DNA of 64,000 bases, from the NCBI RefSeq assembly GCF_031954525.1, contig NZ_CP134867.1, forward strand, positions 3,224,001 through 3,288,000, given 5' to 3'. Position 1 is the first letter of the stretch. Every line of letters starts with the position of its first letter. The notes under the pieces were generated by a model. The model saw only the letters and a list, made by a program, of their open reading frames with translations, searched no databases and was not told the origin of the DNA. A program made the translations under genes and the position numbers. Source of the DNA: Dyella sp. BiH032 (GTDB lineage: Bacteria > Pseudomonadota > Gammaproteobacteria > Xanthomonadales > Rhodanobacteraceae). Positions 10,690 to 20,440 of the stretch are shown one piece after another.

Positions 10690-11379
10690 TCAGGTCGTGG
10701 GCCGGCTGGCCGCCAGCGCGAACAGGATCGATGCCGGCCGGCCGCTGTCCGGGTGCAACGGTTCCTCGATGCGCAGCAGATGCAGGCCGCAGGCGGTGAA
10801 GGTGTCGAGCCAGCCGCCGAGCGTGCGGAAATACCATGGCGCCGCCTCGCCGAAGCCATCGCCGCAACCGGCCCACGAACCTTCGCGCCAGCCGTCGCGA
10901 TACGGCAGCTCGCCGCACGCGGTGACGGGGTGCAGCGTCTGCACCAGCAGTACGCCGCCGGGTTCGAGCAGGGCCGGTACGGCGGCCAGCACGGCATCCG
11001 TGGACGCCTGCCCCAGCAAGGAAAAATTGCACACCGCCACGTCGGCTTTCGCTCGCAGTTCGCCCGCGCCGATCTGCTCGTACGTCATGACCTCGAACCG
11101 GCCGCCGCCCTGCGTACGCGCCGCCTCCACCAGCGCCGGCACCGCGTCGACGCCGAGCACGTCCACGCCCCGTGCCGCCAGCGCGCGGGCCAGCCAGCCC
11201 TCGCCGCAACCCAGGTCGATGACGCAGCGTGGCGACTGCGCCAGCACCGCCTCCAGGATGACGGCATCGGTGACCCGTTTGCGGCTCTCGATGCGCTGCG
11301 CGCGGACAGCCTCGGCCCACGGCCCGGCGTTCTGGCGCCAGGCCTGCAGGATGGCTTCTTCAGGGAGCGGCGTGGTCAT
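10690..11379 (-). CDS. Class I SAM-dependent methyltransferase
   Basis: 229 residues. The SAM-binding motif I is CVIDLGCGEGWLARALAARG near residue 54, followed by the acidic strand VLGVDAVPALVEAAR. The middle segment ADVAVCNFSLLGQ is motif II-like. The C-terminal part has GELPYRDGWREGSW, suggesting a small-molecule substrate. It lies 31 bases downstream of ispG on the same strand. The methyl acceptor cannot be named. Confidence 0.8.
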   Translation of the reverse strand: MTTPLPEEAILQAWRQNAGPWAEAVRAQRIESRKRVTDAVILEAVLAQSPRCVIDLGCGEGWLARALAARGVDVLGVDAVPALVEAARTQGGGRFEVMTYEQIGAGELRAKADVAVCNFSLLGQASTDAVLAAVPALLEPGGVLLVQTLHPVTACGELPYRDGWREGSWAGCGDGFGEAAPWYFRTLGGWLDTFTACGLHLLRIEEPLHPDSGRPASILFALAASRPTT

Positions 11380-11410
11380 GCGGGAAATCCTCGTGGCCGC
11401 GCCGCCTCGG

Positions 11411-12670
11411 TCAGCCGCCGCGCGCCGCGTAGCGCCGGGCGACGTAGTCGTCCAGGATGCCGATGAACTCTGCCGCGATGTTGTCGCCGCGCAGCGTCAT
11501 GGCCTTCTCGCCGTCGATGAACACCGGCGCGGCCGGCGCTTCGCCGTTGCCCGGCAGCGAAATACCGATGTTGGCGTGCTTGGATTCGCCCGGCCCGTTC
11601 ACCACGCAGCCCATCACCGCCAGGGTGAGGTTCTCCACGCCGTCGTACTTCACGCGCCACTCCGGCATGCGCTCGCGCACGTGCCCCTGCACCGTCTTGG
11701 CCAGTTCCTGGAAGAACTCGCTGGTGGTGCGGCCGCAGCCCGGGCAGGCGGTGACCAGCGGAGTGAACGCGCGCAGGCCCATGGTCTGCAGCAGTTCCTG
11801 CGCCACCACCACCTCGCCCGTGCGCGAGGCGCCCGGTTCCGGCGTGAGCGAGATGCGAATGGTGTCGCCGATGCCTTCCTGCAACAGCACCGCCAGCGCC
11901 GCGCTGGACGCGGTGATGCCCTTCGAGCCCATGCCGGCCTCGGTCAGGCCCAGGTGCAAGGCATAGTCGCAGCGCTCGGCCAGGTCGCGGTACACCGCGA
12001 TCAGCTCCTGCACGCCGGAAACCTTGCAGGAAAGAATGATGCGCTCGCGCGGCAGGCCGATCTCCTCGGCGCGGATGGCCGAGTCCAGCGCGGAACGGAT
12101 CAACGCCTCGCGCGCCACCAGCGCCGCATCCCACGGTTCGGCACGCTGGTGGTTCTCGTCCATCAGCGCGGCGACCATCGACTGGTCCAGCGATCCCCAG
12201 TTGGCACCGATGCGCACCGGCTTGCCGTACTGGATGGCCTTCTCGATGATCGCGGCGAACTGGCTGTCCTTCTTCTTGCCGAAGCCGACATTGCCCGGAT
12301 TGATGCGGTACTTGGCCAGCGCCTCGGCGCAGGCGGGCTCCTGCTCCAGCAGCTGGTGACCGTTGTAATGGAAGTCGCCGATGATCGGCACCTCCACGCC
12401 CATCATCTCCAGCCGCTCGCGGATGCGCGGTACCGCCGCTGCCGCGGCCGGCGTGTTCACCGTGATGCGCACCAGCTCGGAACCGGCGCGGGCCAGTTCG
12501 GCGATCTGCTTCGCGGTGCTGGCCGGATCCTCGGTGTCGGTGTTGGTCATCGACTGCACCACGATCGGCGCGCCGCCGCCCACCGTGACCTTGCCGATGC
12601 GCACGCCCACGCTAGGGCGGCGCTGACCGGGCTCGGCCGGACGGGGAATGGAAGAAGACTTGTCGCTCAT
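11411..12670 (-). CDS. ispG: 4-hydroxy-3-methylbut-2-enyl diphosphate synthase
   Basis: 419 residues from [15 protein letters not shown]. The N-terminal TIM barrel begins [20 protein letters not shown]. The [4Fe-4S] ligands are in [14 protein letters not shown] and the later [12 protein letters not shown], both diagnostic. The enzyme reduces MEcPP to HMBPP in the MEP isoprenoid pathway. A farther upstream start would add 42 residues not typical of the family; the chosen ATG follows a ribosome-site-like GGTTTCTCC complement. Length fits the bacterial two-domain form without the plant insert. The methyltransferase downstream may be co-transcribed. Confidence 0.96.
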   Translation of the reverse strand: MSDKSSSIPRPAEPGQRRPSVGVRIGKVTVGGGAPIVVQSMTNTDTEDPASTAKQIAELARAGSELVRITVNTPAAAAAVPRIRERLEMMGVEVPIIGDFHYNGHQLLEQEPACAEALAKYRINPGNVGFGKKKDSQFAAIIEKAIQYGKPVRIGANWGSLDQSMVAALMDENHQRAEPWDAALVAREALIRSALDSAIRAEEIGLPRERIILSCKVSGVQELIAVYRDLAERCDYALHLGLTEAGMGSKGITASSAALAVLLQEGIGDTIRISLTPEPGASRTGEVVVAQELLQTMGLRAFTPLVTACPGCGRTTSEFFQELAKTVQGHVRERMPEWRVKYDGVENLTLAVMGCVVNGPGESKHANIGISLPGNGEAPAAPVFIDGEKAMTLRGDNIAAEFIGILDDYVARRYAARGG

Positions 12671-12872
12671 GGAGAAACCGGCTGGATGAGAAGGCCGCCA
12701 CCTGCGCGCGGCAAGCCGCAAGGATACTTCAACCGGCAAGGCGGCTTCATGACCGCGGAGGCCCCCGGAAAGGCGCGTCGGAACGCCGCGCGGCATAACC
12801 GCGCACGGACATGCCGCGCGCGCAGTGGGTACTCATCATGGTTGACGACGCAACGCCCCAGGGAGATCCGGC

Positions 12873-13652
12873 ATGTCCGTCGCCTACGCCATCGAGAACG
12901 CCCCCCTCGAACACCGCGCCACCGGCCCCGCCTCGCCCCCGCGTTCCGCACGCCCGCCTATCGCCCCGGGCTGCGCCGGCTGCGCCCACGTCCCGGCCTG
13001 CCAGGCCGGCGGCTACGGCAAGGAAGAACTGGCCGGCCTGCGCTGCATCGTGGAGCGCGTGGGCATGCTGCGCGACGGCGAATACCTGTACCGCCCGCGC
13101 ACCCCGTTCCGCGCGCTCTACGCCGTGCAGGCGGGCATGGCCAAGACGGTGACGGTGGACCGCGCCGGCCGCGAGCGCGTGCTGGCTTTCCATCTCCCCG
13201 GCGAATGGTTCGGCCTGGACGCGATCTGCCTGGGCTACCACGACAACGCCGCCATCGCCCTCGGCCGCGCCCGCTTTTGCCGCTTCCCCTTCGACACCCT
13301 GCGCACCCTCGCCACCCGCCAGCCCGAGATCCAGACGCACCTGCTCCACGCCATGAGCCGCCAGATCCACCAGCGCCAGCTCAGCGGCAGCGACTACTCC
13401 GCCGAGGAACGCATGGCCGCCTTCCTCATCGACCTGCTCGACCGCCGCGCCACGCTCGGCCTCGCCCCCGACCACCTCCCCCTCCCCATGTCCCGCGCCG
13501 ACATCGGCAACCACCTGCACCTGGCCACGGAAACCGTGAGCCGGCTGTTGGCAAGATTTCGAGACGCCGGGTTGATCCGCATCGAGAGGCCTGGGTTGGA
13601 GGTGCTGGATGCGAAGGGGCTGCGGGTGATTGGGGAGTATTTGTTGCAGTAG
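12873..13652 (+). CDS. fnr: FNR/ANR-type oxygen-sensing Crp-family regulator
   Basis: 259 residues. The N-terminus carries APGCAGCAHVPAC, the C-x2-C-x5-C arrangement of FNR, and a fourth cysteine sits centrally in GLDAICLGYHDN, so the [4Fe-4S] oxygen sensor looks complete. A cyclic-nucleotide-like beta barrel (about residues 55-160), dimer helix and winged helix follow. The recognition helix ATETVSRLLARFRDAG has the E-xx-SR pattern that reads TTGAT half-sites. The gene lies just upstream of the cbb3 operon, whose promoter region contains an FNR box. Its 3' end (from about 13540) shifts to G/T-rich codons as it nears a repeat island. Confidence 0.93.
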   Translation: MSVAYAIENAPLEHRATGPASPPRSARPPIAPGCAGCAHVPACQAGGYGKEELAGLRCIVERVGMLRDGEYLYRPRTPFRALYAVQAGMAKTVTVDRAGRERVLAFHLPGEWFGLDAICLGYHDNAAIALGRARFCRFPFDTLRTLATRQPEIQTHLLHAMSRQIHQRQLSGSDYSAEERMAAFLIDLLDRRATLGLAPDHLPLPMSRADIGNHLHLATETVSRLLARFRDAGLIRIERPGLEVLDAKGLRVIGEYLLQ

Positions 13653-13660
13653 CGGCGCCG

Positions 13661-14050
13661 TCGCGAGCACCCGCCCCTCATCCCGCCTTCTCCCCGGCGG
13701 GGAGAAGGAGAAGTGCGGTACCGAGGCGAAAACTAAACAAGAGCGAGCGAAGCGACGCTCCGTACAGCTCTTGATCTCCCGGGTTCCCTTCGCGGCGGTG
13801 AGGGCTGGACGATCAGGCCGCCAAAGGCGGGCGGGGACAGGACGTCCCCGCCTTTTCGATTCGGGCAAGGATGCCCGATCGAAAAGCCCGGCCAGCCCTC
13901 AACGCACCCGCAGCAGCGAAGGCTGCGGAGGGCGCCGCGCAGGGGGCCCTTCTTCTTGGTTACTTCTTCTTGGGCAAGCAAGAAGAAGTAACTCGCTCTC
14001 CGGCAGGAGAGCGAAACCCTCGCCCCGCGAGGGGCGAGACAAGACTGGCG
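13661..14050 (+). repeat. Multi-hairpin repeat, family A copy 1 (with module R)
   Basis: Fills most of the 678-base gap between fnr and ccoN. Consecutive stems are visible: CTTCTCCCC/GGGGAGAAG in module R at 13688-13706; GCGGGGAC/GTCCCCGC; CTTTTCGAT...ATCGAAAAG around a CGGGCA/TGCCCG stem; CGCAGC/GCTGCG; GTTACTTCTTCTTG/CAAGAAGAAGTAAC at about 13958-13991; CGCTCTCC/GGAGAGCG; CTCGCCCC/GGGGCGAG. Near-identical copies are at 55053-55462 and, inverted, 58070-58483. No protein is encoded. From about 14110 to the ccoN start the plus strand is strongly A/C-rich. Confidence 0.85.
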
Positions 14051-14257
14051 ACCACGTCGCGACAACCGAGCGAAACCGCCACTGGATGACTCGCTACGCT
14101 CGCCCCTTCGGAGCCACCCTCCGGTCGTTCTCCCCGCTACACAAACAAAAACGCCCCATCGAAATCACGGGCAAATCCTCACGCGCGCAACGCACACAAC
14201 CCTCCAGCGACATAACGCCGCACACCCCCACCAACCGCGACAAACCGCCCACCCCAA

Positions 14258-14271
14258 TTGACCAGCATCAA
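14258..14271 (+). promoter_or_regulatory. FNR/ANR box upstream of ccoN
   Basis: TTGAC-CAGC-ATCAA matches the FNR consensus TTGAT-N4-ATCAA at 9 of 10 positions. Its centre is about 66 bases before the ccoN ATG, compatible with class II activation at -41.5 if transcription starts about 25 bases upstream of the gene. The adjacent fnr gene encodes the likely ligand, and cbb3 operons are classic FNR/ANR targets under oxygen limitation. Confidence 0.85.
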
Positions 14272-14330
14272 TAACGCCCCCACCCCCACTCCTTACCCTG
14301 CGCGCCAACACCACGCAGGCACCGACGCCC

Positions 14331-15767
14331 ATGGGCATCTCACCACCGGAACCACTGACCTATAACGACAAGGTCGTGCGCCAGTTCCTGGCCGCGGCCG
14401 TCTTCTGGGGCATCGTCGGCATGGCCGTCGGCTTGCTCGCCGCGGCCCAGCTCGCCTGGCCCGCCCTCAACTTCGACATCCCGTGGCTCACCTACAGCCG
14501 CATCCGCCCGCTGCACACCAATGGCGTGATCTTCGCCTTCGGCGGCAGTGCGCTGATGGCCTCGTGCTACTACGTGGTGCAGCGCACCTGCCACGCCCGC
14601 CTGTTCTCCGACAAGCTCGCCAGCTTCACCTTCTGGGGCTGGCAGGCGGTGCTGGTGGCGGCGGTGATCACGCTGCCGCTGGGCATCACCCAGAGCAAGG
14701 AATACGCCGAGCTGGAATGGCCGATCGACCTGCTGATCGCGGTGGTCTGGGTCGCCTTCGGCTGGAACTTCTTCGGCACCCTGGCGCGCCGCCGCATCCG
14801 CCACATCTACGTGGCCAACTGGTACTACGGCGCCTTCATCATCGCGGTGGGCCTGCTGCACATCGTCAACAACATCGCCATCCCGGTGTCGGCGACCAAG
14901 TCGTACATCGTGTACTCCGGCGCGGTCGATGCGATGGTGCAATGGTGGTACGGCCACAACGCGGTGGCGTTCTTCCTGACCGCCGGCTTCCTGGCGATGA
15001 TGTACTACTTCGTGCCGCGCCAGGCCGACCGGCCGCTGTGGAGCTACCGCTTCTCCATCGTCAACTTCTGGGCGCTGATCTCCATGTACATGTGGGCGGG
15101 CTCGCACCACCTGCTGTACACGGCGCTGCCGGACTGGGTGCAGTCGGTGGGCATGATCTTCTCGCTGATCCTGCTGATGCCCAGCTGGGGTTCGGCCGCG
15201 AACGGCCTGATGACCTACAACGGTGTCTGGTACAAGCTCAAGACCGATCCCATCTCCAAGTTCATGGTGATGGCGCTGGTGTTCTACGCCGCGGCCACCT
15301 TCGAAGGTTCGATGATGGCGATCAAGAGCGTCAACGCGCTCTCCCACTACACCGACTGGACCATCGCCCACGTGCATTCGGGCGCGCTCGGCTGGGTGGC
15401 GATGATTACCATCGGCTCGCTCTATTCGATGGCCCCGCGCGTGCTCGGCCGCGAGGAAATGCATTCGGTGCGCGCCATCAACGTGCATTTCTGGATGCAC
15501 GTCGGCGGCACCATCATGTACGTGTTCGCGATGTGGACCGCCGGCGTCACCGAAGGCGTGATGTGGCGCCAGACCCTGCCCAGCGGCTCGCTCGCCTACA
15601 GCTTCATGGACAGCCTGCGCGCCATCCAGCCGATGTACATCATCCGCGCGATGGGCGGCGCCATGATCGTCGCCGGCATGGGCGTGATGGCCTGGAACAT
15701 GTGGCGCACCTGGGCTCCCGCGCGCGAGCGCGGCGTCGAACCCGTCGCCATCCCGCAGGGAGCCTGA
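14331..15767 (+). CDS. ccoN: Cytochrome cbb3 oxidase subunit I
   Basis: 478 residues with about 12 membrane helices. Haem and copper ligand blocks are visible: [37 protein letters not shown], the CuB pair in [27 protein letters not shown] and [17 protein letters not shown]. It is the catalytic core that reduces oxygen to water and pumps protons at very low oxygen. It is the first gene of an eight-gene run, with an FNR box 60 bases upstream. The ribosome site is weak. Confidence 0.97.
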   Translation: MGISPPEPLTYNDKVVRQFLAAAVFWGIVGMAVGLLAAAQLAWPALNFDIPWLTYSRIRPLHTNGVIFAFGGSALMASCYYVVQRTCHARLFSDKLASFTFWGWQAVLVAAVITLPLGITQSKEYAELEWPIDLLIAVVWVAFGWNFFGTLARRRIRHIYVANWYYGAFIIAVGLLHIVNNIAIPVSATKSYIVYSGAVDAMVQWWYGHNAVAFFLTAGFLAMMYYFVPRQADRPLWSYRFSIVNFWALISMYMWAGSHHLLYTALPDWVQSVGMIFSLILLMPSWGSAANGLMTYNGVWYKLKTDPISKFMVMALVFYAAATFEGSMMAIKSVNALSHYTDWTIAHVHSGALGWVAMITIGSLYSMAPRVLGREEMHSVRAINVHFWMHVGGTIMYVFAMWTAGVTEGVMWRQTLPSGSLAYSFMDSLRAIQPMYIIRAMGGAMIVAGMGVMAWNMWRTWAPARERGVEPVAIPQGA

Positions 15768-15770
15768 GCC

Positions 15771-16454
15771 ATGAGCGACATGCAGAATACCGGCTTCCGC
15801 CGCTACCGCTACTTCGAGTTCATCGAGACCCACGCCGGCCTGCTCGGCGTGCTGATCGCCCTGGCCGTCTCCTTCGGCGGCCTGGCCGAGATCATCCCGC
15901 TGTTCTTCCAGGCCCACGTGGTCAAGCCGCTGCCCGGCGTGGAACCGCGCGACCCGCTGCGCCTGGCCGGCTTCGACACTTATGTGCGCGAAGGCTGCTA
16001 CGGCTGCCACTCGCAGATGATCCGCACGCTGCGCGCCGAGACCGAACGCTACGGCCACTACTCCGACGCGGGCGAGTCCGTGTACGACCACCCGCACCAG
16101 TGGGGCAGCAAGCGCACCGGCCCCGACCTGGGGCGCGTCGGCGGCAAGTACAGCGACGACTGGCAACGCCGGCACCTGGTCGACCCGCGCAGCGTGCCGG
16201 GCGGCAAGGACTCCAACATGCCCGGCTATCCCTGGCTGGCCGACCGACCGCTCGACGCCGCTGACGTGCAGGCCCGCATGAAGGTGCTGCGCCAGCTGGG
16301 CACGCCTTATACCGACGCCGACATCGCCGCCGCACCCGCCGCACTCAAGGGCAAGACCGAGATGGACGCCATCGTCGCCTACCTGCAAGGCCTGGGCACG
16401 GCCCTGCCCGCCGCCGGCGTGCACGCCGCCGTCCCCGCGGAGAACGCCCCATGA
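15771..16454 (+). CDS. ccoO: Cytochrome cbb3 oxidase subunit II (monohaem cytochrome c)
   Basis: 227 residues: one N-terminal membrane anchor (about residues 22-45) and a periplasmic domain with a single haem c motif, [15 protein letters not shown]. The distal methionine ligand is probably in [11 protein letters not shown]. CcoO passes electrons from CcoP to CcoN. It starts 3 bases after the ccoN stop, and its TGA overlaps the ATG of ccoQ. Confidence 0.97.
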   Translation: MSDMQNTGFRRYRYFEFIETHAGLLGVLIALAVSFGGLAEIIPLFFQAHVVKPLPGVEPRDPLRLAGFDTYVREGCYGCHSQMIRTLRAETERYGHYSDAGESVYDHPHQWGSKRTGPDLGRVGGKYSDDWQRRHLVDPRSVPGGKDSNMPGYPWLADRPLDAADVQARMKVLRQLGTPYTDADIAAAPAALKGKTEMDAIVAYLQGLGTALPAAGVHAAVPAENAP

Positions 16455-16630
16455 CCGCCAGCTGGATCGGACATCTGTACGGCATCAGCATCCTGGTGCT
16501 GATGAGCCTGTTCCTCGGCATCTGGGCCTGGGCCTGGAGCCGCCACAACAAGAAGACCTTCGACGACGCCGCGCGCCTGCCGCTGGAGCACGACCGCGTC
16601 CTGCCGCGCACCGAGGAGAACGCCCGATGA
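16451..16630 (+). CDS. ccoQ: Cytochrome cbb3 oxidase subunit CcoQ
   Basis: A 59-residue protein beginning [19 protein letters not shown]. It has one membrane helix (about residues 9-29), then [18 protein letters not shown], the typical FixQ/CcoQ tail of cytoplasmic basic and acidic residues. It stabilises CcoP in the complex. The ATG overlaps the ccoO stop and its TGA overlaps the ccoP ATG. Short length makes it easy to miss, but context and tail motif are clear. Confidence 0.95.
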   Translation: MTASWIGHLYGISILVLMSLFLGIWAWAWSRHNKKTFDDAARLPLEHDRVLPRTEENAR

Positions 16631-17550
16631 GCCTGTTCTGGAGCATCTACGTCGGCGTGCTGATTACCAGCAACATCGGCCTGGCGATCTTCCTGTACTT
16701 CTACGGCACGCGGGTGAAGATCCCGATCGAGGGCGACGGCACCACCGGCCACGCCTGGGACGGCGGCAAGCTGCGCGAGTCCGTGCGCAGGCTGCCGCGC
16801 TGGTGGGCCATCATGTCGCTCGCTTCGCTGGCCGTGGCGATCGGATACCTGGTGCTGTTCCCCGGCTTCGGCAGCTACAAGGGCGTGCTGGGCTGGACGT
16901 CCGAACAGCAGGTGGCCGAAGCGCGCGAGGAGAACGCCAGGAAACTCGGCGAGCTGTTCGCCCGCTATCGCCAGTACCCGGTGGACCGCCTGTCGCAGGA
17001 TCACGTCGCCCTGCAGTACGGCGATCGCCTGTTCCAGGACAACTGCGCCGCGTGCCACGGCACCAAGGCCGAAGGCGGTTATGGCTTCCCCGCGCTCACG
17101 GTGAACGGCGACGACGGCGACTTCGTGGTGGCCACGGCGATGAACGGCCGCGATGGCGTCATGCCCCCGTGGGGCGCGGTGCTGGGCGACCAGGGCGTGA
17201 ACGAGGTGGCCAACTACGTGTTGCGACTGTCCGGCGCGCCGCACGATACGGCCCGCGCTCAGGCCGGCGAGACCCGCTTCAAGGAAACCTGCGTCGCCTG
17301 CCACGGCGCGGACGGCAAGGGCAACAAGGCCCTGGGCGCACCGGACCTCACCGACCGCAGCTGGATCTACGGCGGCGAGCTGGCCAGCGTCACGCAGAGC
17401 ATCCGCGACGGCCGCAACGGCCACATGCCGGCCTGGAAGGACCGCCTGGGCGAGGATCAGGTGCGCATGATCGCCGCGTGGCTGCGCCACAACGCACTGC
17501 GCGATCGTGCCCAGCAGGCGGCGCCGGTGGCGGCCGCGGCGGCGCCATGA
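16627..17550 (+). CDS. ccoP: Cytochrome cbb3 oxidase subunit III (dihaem cytochrome c)
   Basis: 307 residues. Two N-terminal membrane segments (about residues 2-22 and 58-78) flank a cytoplasmic loop with HAWDGGKLRESVRRLPRWW, the CcoP_N signature. Two haem c motifs follow: DNCAACHGTKAEG and ETCVACHGADGKG. CcoP receives electrons from soluble cytochromes. A short Ala/Pro tail ends the protein. The TGA overlaps the ATG of ccoH. Confidence 0.97.
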   Translation: MSLFWSIYVGVLITSNIGLAIFLYFYGTRVKIPIEGDGTTGHAWDGGKLRESVRRLPRWWAIMSLASLAVAIGYLVLFPGFGSYKGVLGWTSEQQVAEAREENARKLGELFARYRQYPVDRLSQDHVALQYGDRLFQDNCAACHGTKAEGGYGFPALTVNGDDGDFVVATAMNGRDGVMPPWGAVLGDQGVNEVANYVLRLSGAPHDTARAQAGETRFKETCVACHGADGKGNKALGAPDLTDRSWIYGGELASVTQSIRDGRNGHMPAWKDRLGEDQVRMIAAWLRHNALRDRAQQAAPVAAAAAP

Positions 17551-18035
17551 GCGCGGTCGCCGCGCGCGCCTTCCGCTGGTACCGCGAGCCGGTGGTATGG
17601 CTGGGCGCCGCGGTACTGGCGACCGCGATCGGCGGGTGCATTTCGCTGATACGCACGGCGTCGCGCCACGTCGACGCCGAACTGCCCGACCCCGTAGACC
17701 GCCGCGCACGCATGCAGGTGTCCGCGCAGCGGCTGTCCTCCGTGCTGCCTTCACGAGCACGGCTGGCGCGCGAAGACGGCCGCCTGATCATCCGCGCCGG
17801 CACGGCGGAGGCGGCGCCCGCCTCGCTGCAACTGCTGTTCTGGACCACCCGTGCGGAACACGACGTCACCGTGCAGCTGCGCCGCGAGCCCGATGGCAGT
17901 TATGCCGCCCCGCTTCCCGCACTGCCGCCGCTGGCCATGCACGTGCGCATCGATACACCACAGCGCGACGACGCCCTGATCGGCGAATGGCCGGCCGGCG
18001 CCGCTTTCGCCGATCTGCGCGAGCCGGCGCGATGA
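17547..18035 (+). CDS. ccoH: CcoH/FixH-family cbb3 assembly protein
   Basis: 162 residues with one N-terminal membrane helix (AVLATAIGGCISLI, about residues 19-36) and a periplasmic FixH-like beta domain. The conserved W of REPVVWLG precedes the helix. FixH/CcoH is needed for assembly or stability of the cbb3 complex. Sequence similarity to known FixH is moderate; position between ccoP and ccoI, with ATGA overlaps on both sides, decides the call. Confidence 0.82.
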   Translation: MSAVAARAFRWYREPVVWLGAAVLATAIGGCISLIRTASRHVDAELPDPVDRRARMQVSAQRLSSVLPSRARLAREDGRLIIRAGTAEAAPASLQLLFWTTRAEHDVTVQLRREPDGSYAAPLPALPPLAMHVRIDTPQRDDALIGEWPAGAAFADLREPAR

Positions 18036-20440
18036 ACGCCGCCTGCCACCACTGCCACGAACCGCTGCCGCAAGATGAGCCGATCCTCGCCCGCATCGGC
18101 GGCGAGACACGCGCATTCTGCTGCATCGGCTGCCGCGCCGCCGCCGAGTGGATCGAACAGCTCGGCCTGGGCGACTACTACCGCTTGCGCAGCGCACCAG
18201 CGCGCAAGGCCGACGACCTCGCCGAAAGCGGCGTCTGGCCGCGTCCCGAACTCGACCGCCACGTGGTCCGCCAGGTGGACGGCGCGCGCAGCGAAGTCTG
18301 CCTGCTGATCGAAGGCGTGCGCTGTGCCGCCTGCGTCTGGCTGATCGAGCGCAGCCTCGGCGCCCTGCCCGGCGTCGCCGACGTGCAGGTGAACGCCGCC
18401 GCGGCGCGCGCGCGCGTCGTATGGGACCCTGCGCAGACCACGCTGGCCGCGCTGCTCGACACGCTTTCCCGCACTGGCTACCGCGCGCTGCCGCTGGATG
18501 CGCGCGCGCTGGACGACGCGCGCCGCCGCGAAACGCGAGCCGCGCTCAAGCGCCTGGCCGTGGCCGGCTTCGGCTCCATGCAGGCCATGATGTACGGCGT
18601 CGCGCTCTACATCGGCGCATTCCAGGACATGGATGCCAGCACCCGCGACCTGCTGCGCTGGATCGGTTTCCTCGTTGCCACCCCGGTAGTGCTGTACGCG
18701 GCTGGCCCGTTCTTCGCCGGCGCCTGGCGCAACCTGCGCGCGCGCCGCCAGGGCATGGACGTGCCGGTGGCGCTGGCGGTCAGCCTGATCTACGCGGCAA
18801 GCCTTGCCGAAGCGCTGCGCGGCGGTGCGGAGGTGTACTTCGACTCGGTCAGCATGTTCGTGTTCTTCCTGCTGCTGGGCCGCTTCCTCGAAATGCGCGC
18901 GCGGCACCGTTCGGGCGACCTGGTCGACGCACTGGCGCGCCTCACGCCGGTATTCGCGGACCGCTGCCGCGCCGACGGTTCACTCGAACGCGTCGGTGCG
19001 GCCGAACTGCGGGTGGGCGATGTGGTGCACGTCGCGGAGGGCGGCAGCGTGCCGGCCGACGGCGTCCTGCTCGAAGGCGCCTGCCGCGTCGACGAATCGC
19101 TGCTCACCGGCGAATCCGCACCGGTCGCTCGCCATCCGGGCGATCTGCTGATCGCTGGCAGCGTGCTGCAAGGCGGCCCGGTGCGCCTGCGCGTGGAACG
19201 TATCGGCGCGGACACCGCGCTGGCCGGCATCGTCGCACTCGTCACCCGCGCGCAGACCGAACGCCCGCGCCTGGCCCTGGCCGGCGAACGCGCGGCGGCA
19301 CGCTTCGTGGCGCGCGTGCTGGCGCTCACCGCTCTCACCGCGCTGGGCTGGAGCCTGCTCGATCCTTCGCGCGTGCTGACCGCCACGCTGGCCGTCCTGG
19401 TGGTGTCCTGCCCCTGCGCCTTCGCCCTGGCCGTGCCCGCCGCCATGACGCGCGCGCTGGCGGTGCTTGCGCGCCGTGGCGTGCTGGTGGCGCATCCCGA
19501 CGCGGTCGAGAAGCTTGCCGAGGCGGACCACGTGGTGTTCGACAAGACCGGCACACTCACCATGCCCTACTTCCAGCAGCTGGCCGGCGACCGCGATGCG
19601 CTGCCGCTGGCCGCCGCGCTGGCGCGGGCCAGCAGTCATCCGCTGGCGCGGGCCATCGTGGAAGCGGCCGGCGACTTCGCCGCGCGACCGGTAGCGGAAC
19701 GCATCGTCGCCTACGCGGGCCTCGGCGTGGAAGGCGCGATCGAGGGGCGCATCCTGCGCCTGGGCCGCGCCGACTTCGCTCTGCGCGGAACCGTGGCGGA
19801 AGGTGCGCTCGCCGACGCCGTGGTATTGGCCGATCGCCACGGCCTGCTCGCCACCTTCCATCCGCACGAACGGCTGCGCGAGGGCGCCGTGGCCTGCGTG
19901 CGCGAGCTGCAGGCGCAGGGCCTGGCGGTCGACGTGCTCAGCGGCGATGCGCCGCAGCGCGTGCGCAGCATCGCCTCGTCGGTGCGCGCCGGCGAATGGC
20001 ATGCGCGACAGACACCCGCGGACAAGCTGGCCCACCTGCAATCGCTGCGCGCACGCGGCGCGCGCGTGATCGCCGTGGGCGACGGCATCAACGATGCCCC
20101 GATCCTGGCTGGCGCCGACGTCGCGGTGGCGATGGGCAACGGTACGCCGCTGGCCCAGGCCAGCAGCGACATCGTGCTCACCGGCGGCCGTCTGCAGGCG
20201 CTTCCCGAAGCGCGACGCCTCGCTCGGCAGACCTTGCGCATCCTGCGCCAGAACCATCGCTGGTCGCTCTGCTACAACCTGTGCGTGGTCCCCCCCGCCG
20301 CGCTCGGCCTGGTGCCGCCGTGGCTGGCGGCGATCGGCATGTCGGCCAGCTCGCTGCTGGTGGTGCTCAATGCGCTGCGCATCGGCCGCGAACGCGCGGA
20401 ACCGGCAGTCGCACTCCCATTGCAGGAGGTACGCGCATGA
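18032..20440 (+). CDS. ccoI: CcoI/FixI copper P-type ATPase for cbb3 assembly
   Basis: 802 residues. The N-terminus has a cysteine-rich domain (CHHCHEPLP ... CCIGCRAAAEW) and an HMA domain with GVRCAACVWLIERSL. The membrane metal site is SCPCAFALAVPAAMTR. Catalytic motifs are DESLLTGES, FDKTGTLTMP (phosphorylated Asp), SSHPLARAIVE and [20 protein letters not shown]. It exports Cu(I) for delivery to the CuB site of CcoN rather than for resistance. It overlaps ccoH and ccoS by four bases each. It is distinct from the second copper ATPase at 22.4-25 kb. Confidence 0.95.
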   Translation: MNAACHHCHEPLPQDEPILARIGGETRAFCCIGCRAAAEWIEQLGLGDYYRLRSAPARKADDLAESGVWPRPELDRHVVRQVDGARSEVCLLIEGVRCAACVWLIERSLGALPGVADVQVNAAAARARVVWDPAQTTLAALLDTLSRTGYRALPLDARALDDARRRETRAALKRLAVAGFGSMQAMMYGVALYIGAFQDMDASTRDLLRWIGFLVATPVVLYAAGPFFAGAWRNLRARRQGMDVPVALAVSLIYAASLAEALRGGAEVYFDSVSMFVFFLLLGRFLEMRARHRSGDLVDALARLTPVFADRCRADGSLERVGAAELRVGDVVHVAEGGSVPADGVLLEGACRVDESLLTGESAPVARHPGDLLIAGSVLQGGPVRLRVERIGADTALAGIVALVTRAQTERPRLALAGERAAARFVARVLALTALTALGWSLLDPSRVLTATLAVLVVSCPCAFALAVPAAMTRALAVLARRGVLVAHPDAVEKLAEADHVVFDKTGTLTMPYFQQLAGDRDALPLAAALARASSHPLARAIVEAAGDFAARPVAERIVAYAGLGVEGAIEGRILRLGRADFALRGTVAEGALADAVVLADRHGLLATFHPHERLREGAVACVRELQAQGLAVDVLSGDAPQRVRSIASSVRAGEWHARQTPADKLAHLQSLRARGARVIAVGDGINDAPILAGADVAVAMGNGTPLAQASSDIVLTGGRLQALPEARRLARQTLRILRQNHRWSLCYNLCVVPPAALGLVPPWLAAIGMSASSLLVVLNALRIGRERAEPAVALPLQEVRA

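Noticed and set aside
12850..12866. TTGAC-GACG-CAACG upstream of fnr as an autoregulatory FNR box
   Set aside because: Only the left half matches the consensus; the right half-site is not ATCAA-like.
13630..14274. Frames through the family A repeat copies (also near 55181 and 57960)
   Set aside because: The repeats are built of inverted repeats, and the frames differ between copies with no conservation at protein level.
14340..16424. A 694-codon frame antisense to ccoN and ccoO
   Set aside because: The sense strand encodes clear cbb3 subunits with haem motifs; the antisense protein has no domain and a shadow-like composition.
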